A DNA stretch of 12,668 bases from Flavobacteriales bacterium (GTDB lineage Bacteria; Bacteroidota; Bacteroidia; Flavobacteriales; BACL11): assembly GCA_018695965.1 (NCBI GenBank), contig JABHQB010000108.1, forward strand, positions 1 to 12,668, read 5' to 3'. The position numbers were made by a program, and so were the translations under genes. Every line of letters starts with the position of its first letter. Position 1 is the stretch's first letter. Below the pieces are notes generated by a model, which was not told the origin of the DNA, ran no database searches, and saw only the letters and a list, made by a program, of their open reading frames with translations. This document shows, one piece after another, positions 7,950 through 12,668 of the stretch.

Positions 7950-8668
7950 GTAAAATAACTCCATATAATACAACTGATTCAAAAAAGAAACAAGTTGAGA
8001 AAATGTTTGATAGCATTGCAAAAAGATACGATCTTCTAAATCATTCTTTATCTTTTGGCATGGACTATTATTGGAGAAGAAAAGCGATAAAATATCTAAC
8101 AAACAATCCTAAAACAATATTAGATGTAGCTACAGGAACTGCTGATTTTGCTATCTGTGCAGCAAAACTAAAAGATGTGAAAATTACAGGAATTGACATA
8201 TCTGAAGGAATGGTAAATATTGGAAAAGAAAAAATAAAAAGAAAAAGACTAGAGGGTGTAATAGAATTGCAAATTGCAGATTCCGAAAACCTTCCTTTCA
8301 CCGAGAATAGTTTTGATGCTATCACCGCTGGATTTGGTGTTCGTAATTTTGAAAATTTAGAAAAAGGGCTTTCAGAAATGTACAGAGTACTAAGTAAAAA
8401 TGGAATAGCAGCTATTTTAGAGCCATCAAAACCAAAATCTTTTCCGTTAAAACAAATTTATACTATCTATTTTAATCATGTACTACCATTATTCGGAAAA
8501 TTAATTTCAAAAGATAATTCTGCTTACACCTACTTACCTAATTCGGTAGAAGCGTTCCCTAGAAGAAAAGATTTTATAAAACATCTGCAAGATGTAGGCT
8601 TTAAATCATGTAATCATATTCCATTAACTTTCGGAATTGTAGATCTATATTTAGCAATAAAAGAATAA
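7946..8668 (+). CDS. ubiE: Demethylmenaquinone methyltransferase MenG/UbiE (TTG start)
   Basis: This 240-residue class I SAM-dependent methyltransferase C-methylates demethylmenaquinone to menaquinone, the respiratory quinone of Bacteroidota. It has KMFDSIAKRYDLLNHSLSFG (19-38), SAM motif I LDVATGTAD (59-67), acidic GIDIS (82-86), ADSENLPF (111-118), the UbiE hallmark GFGVRNF (129-135), LEPSKP (158-163) and YLPNSVEAFP (196-205). The family N-terminus needs residues before Met20. The only reasonable start is TTG at 7946, giving MSKITPY. It overlaps the transporter's TGA as TTGA. No Shine-Dalgarno is seen, so translation is probably coupled to the upstream gene. It is followed 21 nt later by porT. 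Confidence 0.95.
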   Translation: MSKITPYNTTDSKKKQVEKMFDSIAKRYDLLNHSLSFGMDYYWRRKAIKYLTNNPKTILDVATGTADFAICAAKLKDVKITGIDISEGMVNIGKEKIKRKRLEGVIELQIADSENLPFTENSFDAITAGFGVRNFENLEKGLSEMYRVLSKNGIAAILEPSKPKSFPLKQIYTIYFNHVLPLFGKLISKDNSAYTYLPNSVEAFPRRKDFIKHLQDVGFKSCNHIPLTFGIVDLYLAIKE

Positions 8669-8689
8669 GAAAATCGTTTTCCGACCCAA

Positions 8690-9397
8690 ATGAGAAAGTT
8701 ATTATTATATTTCATACTGTTCTTTATCTTTCCTAATGAGATAAAGGCACAGTTAAGGCCAAAACCACAAAACCTAGTCAGGTACGATAATAAGAAAATG
8801 CATTTTGGTTTTACTCTTGGTCTCAATTCTTTAGATTTTAATATAAAACATAATGGTGAAGTGATGTATCAGGATAGTTTATATGTTTTGCAATCAAATA
8901 GTCAGAAAGGATTTAATTTAGGTATTGTATCTAATTTCAGAATGGGAAAATATACTGACTTTCGTTTTGTTCCAGCTATTGTTTTTGGAGAAAGACGTTT
9001 ATTATATTCTTTTGCTGATACAAACAATGTTATTTCTACCGAAACGAAAGCAATCGAATTTACTTTACTCGATTTTCCTTTTTATGTAAAATATAAATCT
9101 GAAAGATATAATAATTTTAGATCCTATGTTTTATTTGGAATAAAATACAGCTTAGATATTGCCTCTAAAAAAAATATAGTTAATGAAGATTTTATTGTTC
9201 TTAAACTTCAACCTCATGATTTAACTGGAGAAATTGGTTTTGGAATGGATTTTTATCTAGAATATTTTAAGTTTTCTCCGCAAATTAAAGTTTCTGCTGG
9301 TATCTTAAATTTACTTACGAAAGATGAAAGTGTTTATACAACTTCAATCCAGAATCTGTACACAAACGGATGGATGTTATCTTTTACTTTCGAATAA
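8690..9397 (+). CDS. porT: Type IX secretion/gliding motility protein PorT/SprT
   Basis: This 235-residue exported beta-rich protein has a signal peptide (1-20, cut near IKA/Q). It shows the PorT pattern: KPQNLVRYDNKKMHFGFTLG (25-44), RFVPAIVFGERRLLY (92-106), the E-F-T-L-L-D-F-P-F-Y-V-K-Y-K-S stretch (123-137), YVLFGIKYSLDIASKK (146-161) and EYFKFSPQIKVSAGILNLL (191-209). By family knowledge PorT (SprT in Flavobacterium johnsoniae) is an outer-membrane-associated part needed for T9SS secretion and gliding. The terminal FTFE and alternating strands suit a small beta-barrel. It is the last gene of the plus-strand operon. The menG-porT order agrees with what I recall from flavobacteria, which supports the call over a generic 'porT family' barrel. 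Confidence 0.86.
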   Translation: MRKLLLYFILFFIFPNEIKAQLRPKPQNLVRYDNKKMHFGFTLGLNSLDFNIKHNGEVMYQDSLYVLQSNSQKGFNLGIVSNFRMGKYTDFRFVPAIVFGERRLLYSFADTNNVISTETKAIEFTLLDFPFYVKYKSERYNNFRSYVLFGIKYSLDIASKKNIVNEDFIVLKLQPHDLTGEIGFGMDFYLEYFKFSPQIKVSAGILNLLTKDESVYTTSIQNLYTNGWMLSFTFE

Positions 9398-9464
9398 CAT
9401 AATTTCTCATATAAACTCTAAATCATTAATATTTTAGTTTATTTTTTACACTATATGAAAATAG

Positions 9465-9496
9465 TCTAATTTTACTAATTACACTAATTATCTAAA
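9465..9496 (+). repeat. Short imperfect CTAATT direct repeats, 8-9 nt period
   Basis: CTAA begins at 9466, 9475, 9484 and 9492, mostly followed by TT, giving four near-phased copies including the direct repeat ACTAATTAC/ACTAATTAT. It could be a binding site for a regulator upstream of the promoter at 9537, or only low-complexity A+T sequence. Confidence 0.35.
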
Positions 9497-9536
9497 ATAA
9501 AGGGTGATAAAACACATCTTATTAATATATATTTCG

Positions 9537-9544
9537 TAGATTTG
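9537..9544 (+). promoter_or_regulatory. -7 promoter box TAGATTTG for the small Cys-rich membrane protein
   Basis: TAGATTTG matches TAnnTTTG and lies 30 nt before the ATG at 9575. The -33 region has no TTG at the expected spacing. It suggests the small gene has its own promoter separate from the porT operon. Confidence 0.45.
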
Positions 9545-9574
9545 TAAGTAAAACCTTGTAAAAAAGTTATTTAT

Positions 9575-9850
9575 ATGGATGAATTTTTAGTAATTTCATT
9601 AGTATTATTTTCCTACATTATAATTCTTCTTTTATTAAGAAGAATGAATGTTTGGAGGAAAAAAGAATGTAATAATTGCAACAATTGTTGTCCAGATTGC
9701 CAAGAACCTTTAGAAAGAATAAAAAGAGGAAAAATAGATTATCTTATAAATTATCTTACTTTTCAAATATTTGATTTTAAAAGATATCAATGTGTGAATT
9801 GCGCATGGAAAGGAAGAAGGTGGGAACGTACTTTCTCTGGAAAATTTTAG
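9575..9850 (+). CDS. Small membrane-anchored Cys-rich zinc-ribbon-like protein, unknown function
   Basis: This 91-residue protein has one strong N-terminal membrane helix (about 4-21), then a basic turn (RRMNVWRKK). The Cys-rich part has Cys32, 35, 38, 39 and 42 (CNNCNNCCPDC) and, 30 residues on, Cys73 and Cys76 in YQCVNCAWKGRRW. The pairs C39/C42 and C73/C76 fit a zinc ribbon. The three extra Cys at 32, 35 and 38 could bind a second metal or a redox cluster, or be spare. The positive-inside rule puts the Cys-rich part in the cytosol. I recognise the general layout from flavobacterial hypothetical proteins but know no function. The stop overlaps the convergent RNA methyltransferase stop by 4 bp. 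A dedicated promoter box upstream and a normal A-rich leader support a real gene. Confidence 0.75.
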   Translation: MDEFLVISLVLFSYIIILLLLRRMNVWRKKECNNCNNCCPDCQEPLERIKRGKIDYLINYLTFQIFDFKRYQCVNCAWKGRRWERTFSGKF

Positions 9851-10578
9851 TTACAAAACTTATTCAAAATAATTGCAGCGGAAGATGCTACATTTAACGA
9901 TTCTGCCTCGCCTATCTTATTTATTGTTATTCTCTCAGAAATAATATCTTTTATTTCTTTAGAAATACCATTAGATTCATTTCCAAAAACAATTAAAGAA
10001 TTCTTATTTACTTTTATTTGATTTATATCATCTCCATCCATTACAGCTCCATAAACTTCTACATTAATAGCAACTTCTTGTATCATTCTTCTTATATTAG
10101 TATAAATTACATCAACTCTAGTAATTGACCCCATTGTAGACTGAACAACTTTAGGATTATACACATCAACTGTTTCTTCAGAACAATAAATATTCTTCAC
10201 TCCAAACCAATCACAAATTCTAATAATTGTACCTAGATTTCCAGGGTCTTTTACATCATCTAAAACAATGTTTATTCCAGAAAAGTCAAAATCACTTTTC
10301 TCAAGAGGAATATGTACAACTGCTAATACATCAGAAGCAGTTTTTAATGAAGATATCCTTTGTAACTCATTTTTATTCACTTGATTAATTGAGATGTCAT
10401 CTCTAATTTTATATTTTTCTATCCAATTTTTTGTTGCATATATTTGTTGAATTTTATAGTTAGAATTTAGAATTTCATTTACATTTTTTGAAGATTCCAC
10501 TACAAAACACTTGGATTCTAATCTGAACTTTTTTTTCTGTAAAGATTTGACAAATTTTATCTGATTTTTACTTATCAC
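9847..10578 (-). CDS. SpoU/TrmH-family RNA 2'-O-methyltransferase (GTG start)
   Basis: This 243-residue SPOUT methyltransferase probably methylates a ribose 2'-OH in rRNA (RlmB/TsnR-like) or tRNA. Residues about 1-95 form the L30e-like RNA-binding part, starting ISKNQIKFVKSLQKKKFR. The three family motifs follow: motif 1 LDDVKDPGNLGTIIRICDWFG (106-126) with the conserved Asn114 and Arg120, motif 2 IVFGNESNGIS (196-206), and motif 3 INKIGEAESLNVASSAAIIL (219-238) forming the SAM-binding knot. The start is GTG at 10578, because an in-frame TAA directly precedes it and the next Met is residue 150. The 3' end overlaps the convergent small gene by 4 bp. The exact RNA target cannot be set from sequence. 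Confidence 0.92.
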   Translation of the reverse strand: MISKNQIKFVKSLQKKKFRLESKCFVVESSKNVNEILNSNYKIQQIYATKNWIEKYKIRDDISINQVNKNELQRISSLKTASDVLAVVHIPLEKSDFDFSGINIVLDDVKDPGNLGTIIRICDWFGVKNIYCSEETVDVYNPKVVQSTMGSITRVDVIYTNIRRMIQEVAINVEVYGAVMDGDDINQIKVNKNSLIVFGNESNGISKEIKDIISERITINKIGEAESLNVASSAAIILNKFCN

Positions 10579-10642
10579 TTAGCTTTTTATTATTTATTTA
10601 AAAATTATCTGAAATTTAACGCCAAAATACTAACAATGTTTC

Positions 10643-10650
10643 TAATTTTG
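10643..10650 (+). promoter_or_regulatory. -7 promoter box TAATTTTG for fbaA-accD
   Basis: TAATTTTG matches TAnnTTTG and lies 30 nt before the ATG of fbaA at 10681, in the 102-bp gap between divergent genes. No clear -33 TTG is seen. Confidence 0.45.
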
Positions 10651-10680
10651 TTATTGTAAATTAATTATTAAAATAAAAAA

Positions 10681-11748
10681 ATGTCAAAATTTAAAAGAGG
10701 TGTTATTTCAGGAGAAGAATTAAGAAAAGTTTTTAATGATGCAAAAGAGAATAATTATGCGTTGCCAGCTGTAAACGTTACAAATACATCAACTGTAAAC
10801 TCTGTATTAGAAACTGCCGCAAAACTAAACTCACCTGTAATTGTTCAGTTTTCTAGTGGTGGCTGTCAGTTTTTTTCTGGAAAAGGACTATCAAATGAAG
10901 ATCATCAATCTGCAATTGCTGGTGGGATTTCTGGAGCAATGCACGTACATCAAATGGCAGAAATGTATGGTGTAACTGCTATTTTACATACGGATCATTG
11001 TGCAAGAAAAATATTACCTTGGATTGATGGACTTTTAGATGCAGGAGAAGAATTCTATCAAATGCATGGAAAACCACTTTATAGTTCTCATATGATTGAC
11101 TTATCAGACGAACCAATTGAAAAAAATATTGAAACATGCAAGAAATATTTAGAAAGAATGGATAAGATAGATATGACATTAGAAATTGAACTTGGTGTTA
11201 CAGGAGGTGAAGAAGATGGAGTAGATAATACAGATATTGATAGTAGTAAATTATACACGCAGCCTGAAGAAGTAGCGTATGCCTATGAAGAATTAATAAA
11301 AATTAGCAATAATTTTACTGTTGCTGCAGCTTTCGGAAATGTACATGGTGTATATAGACCTGGAAATGTAAAACTTACTCCTATTATATTGCATAATTCA
11401 CAACAATATATTCAAGATAAATATCAAACTAATGATAAACCAATTAATTTTGTGTTTCATGGAGGATCTGGATCTAGTCCTGAAGATATCAAGGAGGCTA
11501 TATCATATGGAGCAATTAAAATGAATATTGATACAGATCTGCAATGGGGATTTACAACTGGAGTGAGAGATTATTTTGCAAACTATACTGATTATGTTCA
11601 AAAACAAATAGGTAATCCTGAAGGAGATGACGTTCCAAATAAAAAATATTACGACCCAAGGAAATGGATGAGAGAAGGAGAGCTTACATTCATTGAAAGA
11701 TTAACTAAATCTTTTGAAGACTTAAACAATATAAACAGAAATATCTAA
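10681..11748 (+). CDS. fbaA: Class II fructose-bisphosphate aldolase
   Basis: This 355-residue zinc aldolase reversibly splits fructose 1,6-bisphosphate into glyceraldehyde 3-phosphate and dihydroxyacetone phosphate in glycolysis and gluconeogenesis. Compared with E. coli FbaA (offset about 4), the catalytic Asp is Asp105 and the zinc ligands are His106 (HTDHC), His222 (GNVHGVY) and His260 (FHGGSGSS). Glu170 in EIELGVTGGEEDGVDN and the mobile-loop Glu178 are kept. NIDTD (282-286) matches the phosphate-binding part. The length matches the class IIA type (about 359). accD follows after 3 nt, so the two are probably one transcript. Nothing is missing or odd. Confidence 0.97.
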   Translation: MSKFKRGVISGEELRKVFNDAKENNYALPAVNVTNTSTVNSVLETAAKLNSPVIVQFSSGGCQFFSGKGLSNEDHQSAIAGGISGAMHVHQMAEMYGVTAILHTDHCARKILPWIDGLLDAGEEFYQMHGKPLYSSHMIDLSDEPIEKNIETCKKYLERMDKIDMTLEIELGVTGGEEDGVDNTDIDSSKLYTQPEEVAYAYEELIKISNNFTVAAAFGNVHGVYRPGNVKLTPIILHNSQQYIQDKYQTNDKPINFVFHGGSGSSPEDIKEAISYGAIKMNIDTDLQWGFTTGVRDYFANYTDYVQKQIGNPEGDDVPNKKYYDPRKWMREGELTFIERLTKSFEDLNNINRNI

Positions 11749-11751
11749 GAT

Positions 11752-12597
11752 ATGGGGTGGTTTAAAAGAATAAAAAAGGGAGTTACTACTGAAACCAATC
11801 AGAAAAAAGAAATCCCAGAAGGATTATGGTATAAATGTCCAAAATGTAAAACTATTATCACATCAGAGGACCACCATAGTCAATTGTATGTTTGCGATAA
11901 TTGTAATCACCACCACAGAATAAATGCAAAAGAATATTTTGAAATCTTATTTGATAAAAATAAATTTACAGAATTAAATAAAAATATGACTTCAAAAGAT
12001 CCTTTAAAATTTGAAGACCGAAAAAAATATACTGAAAGATTAAAAGAAATACAAGAAAAGACAGGATTAAATGATGCTGTTACCACCGCATATGGTAAAA
12101 TAAATAAACAAGATGCGGTGATTGCATGTTTTAACTTTAATTTTATTGGAGGGTCAATGGGGTCCGTAGTAGGAGAAAAAATAGCTAGATCAATTGATTA
12201 TGCCAAAGAAACTAAAACTCCATTAATTATTATTTCAAAATCAGGTGGAGCTAGAATGATGGAAGCTTCATTTTCTTTAATGCAACTTGCTAAAACATCA
12301 GCAAAACTTGCACAATTATCAGAAGAAAGGGTTCCTTATTTTTCCGTTTTAACTGACCCAACTACAGGAGGAATTACAGCTTCTTTTGCTATGCTTGGAG
12401 ACTTAAATATTGGTGAACCAAATGCTTTAATAGGATTTGCAGGTCCAAGAGTTGTAAAGGAAACCATTGGAAAAGATTTACCAGAAGGTTTTCAGACTGC
12501 AGAATTTGTTAAAGAACATGGTTTTTTAGACATGATTGTTTCAAGAAATAAAATGAAAGAAAAGGTATCACAATTAATAAGAATGTACGCTTCATAA
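11752..12597 (+). CDS. accD: Acetyl-CoA carboxylase, carboxyltransferase subunit beta
   Basis: This 281-residue AccD makes malonyl-CoA for fatty acid synthesis as part of the AccA2D2 carboxyltransferase. The N-terminal zinc ribbon has Cys29, Cys32, Cys48 and Cys51 (KCPKC, VCDNC). The crotonase-fold core has FNFNFIGGSMGSVVGEKI (127-144), SKSGGARMMEA (162-172), TDPTTGGITASFA (201-213) and GFAGPRVVKETIG (228-240). The end FLDMIVSRNKM (258-268) is also typical. The length fits the roughly 280-300 residue norm. It begins 3 nt after the fbaA stop, so it shares the fbaA promoter. The start ATG gives MGWFKR, a common AccD N-terminus. Confidence 0.97.
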   Translation: MGWFKRIKKGVTTETNQKKEIPEGLWYKCPKCKTIITSEDHHSQLYVCDNCNHHHRINAKEYFEILFDKNKFTELNKNMTSKDPLKFEDRKKYTERLKEIQEKTGLNDAVTTAYGKINKQDAVIACFNFNFIGGSMGSVVGEKIARSIDYAKETKTPLIIISKSGGARMMEASFSLMQLAKTSAKLAQLSEERVPYFSVLTDPTTGGITASFAMLGDLNIGEPNALIGFAGPRVVKETIGKDLPEGFQTAEFVKEHGFLDMIVSRNKMKEKVSQLIRMYAS

Positions 12598-12618
12598 TTT
12601 TATTTATTTAAAACACCA

Positions 12619-12645
12619 TTGTTCTGAAAACAATTCCTACATTTG
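12619..12645 (+). promoter_or_regulatory. Bacteroidota-type promoter for a gene beyond the right edge
   Basis: TTG at 12619-12621 and TACATTTG at 12638-12645 match the -33 and -7 elements, with a 16-nt spacer that is slightly short. This is the best two-part promoter in the window. A leader of at least 23 nt runs to the window end, so the driven gene is outside. Part of a weak inverted repeat (ATTGTT/AACAAT, 12618-12634) overlaps the -33. Confidence 0.55.
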
Positions 12646-12668
12646 CAGACCGAAAAATAAAAGATTAA

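Larger units (their letters stand above)
9398..9574. other. A+T-rich intergenic region after porT
   Basis: These 177 bp hold no coding frame of note. A short run of CTAA-type repeats with 8-9 nt period lies at 9466-9495, and a TAnnTTTG promoter box at 9537-9544 serves the next gene. I see no convincing GC-rich hairpin with a T-tract to act as terminator for the upstream operon. Confidence 0.6.

Noticed and set aside
7866..8325. Minus-strand frames opposite the transporter end and menG
   Set aside because: They are antisense to conserved family motifs, have low-complexity hydrophobic products, and show no promoter or leader.
4656..9397. The mixed operon as a dedicated new pathway or defence system
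   Set aside because: Each gene has an ordinary housekeeping assignment (kinase, transporter, quinone methyltransferase, secretion part) and no effector, nuclease or sensor domain is seen.
12618..12634. Inverted repeat ATTGTT-CTGAA-AACAAT as a terminator after accD
   Set aside because: The stem is only 6 bp and A+T rich, no T-tract follows, and it overlaps a likely -33 promoter element. It is too weak to call.

Overview
The window looks like a chromosomal segment of a Bacteroidota bacterium, most likely order Flavobacteriales. The evidence is the strong A+T richness, starts with no Shine-Dalgarno sequence but A-rich leaders, several upstream boxes matching the Bacteroidota -7 consensus TAnnTTTG, a PorT/SprT component of the type IX secretion system (T9SS), secreted Ig-repeat proteins with a T9SS-like C-terminal tail, and a menG-porT gene pair that I recall as common in flavobacteria. 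The species cannot be named from the sequence alone.

Left region (1-3365, minus strand): three genes for exported proteins in one close-packed unit. First comes a small secreted protein made of six YxSQAD-type repeats (DUF6150-like). After 11 nt comes a 709-residue multidomain surface protein (lamin-tail-like domain, Ig/PKD-like repeats, short T9SS-type tail). After 13 nt comes a paralogue that runs off the left edge. The two large genes share nearly the same signal peptide and one nearly identical module of about 58 residues, but differ in the domain between them.

Middle region (3466-9397, plus strand): five genes in a probable operon with overlaps or very short gaps. They are a PLP aminotransferase of the aspartate aminotransferase family, an HldA/RfaE1-type heptose-phosphate kinase without the nucleotidyltransferase half, an SLC12-like (cation-chloride cotransporter family) membrane transporter, the menaquinone methyltransferase MenG/UbiE (TTG start overlapping the upstream stop), and PorT/SprT. 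The grouping covers amino-acid metabolism, LPS-core or heptose supply, ion transport, respiration quinone synthesis and protein secretion. It is a housekeeping operon rather than one dedicated pathway.

Right region (9398-12668): a 177-bp intergenic stretch with a promoter leads to a small membrane-anchored Cys-rich zinc-ribbon-like protein. This gene converges on, and overlaps by 4 bp, a minus-strand SpoU/TrmH-family RNA methyltransferase with a GTG start. Divergent from that gene lie fbaA (class II fructose-bisphosphate aldolase) and accD (acetyl-CoA carboxylase carboxyltransferase beta subunit), 3 nt apart. The window ends in a likely promoter for a gene beyond the edge.

I saw no tRNA, rRNA, CRISPR array, insertion sequence, toxin-antitoxin or phage-defence genes. 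The most unusual parts are the modular secreted-protein cluster on the left, the SLC12-like transporter inside a housekeeping operon, and the small Cys-rich membrane protein. I did not find convincing evidence of an undescribed system.
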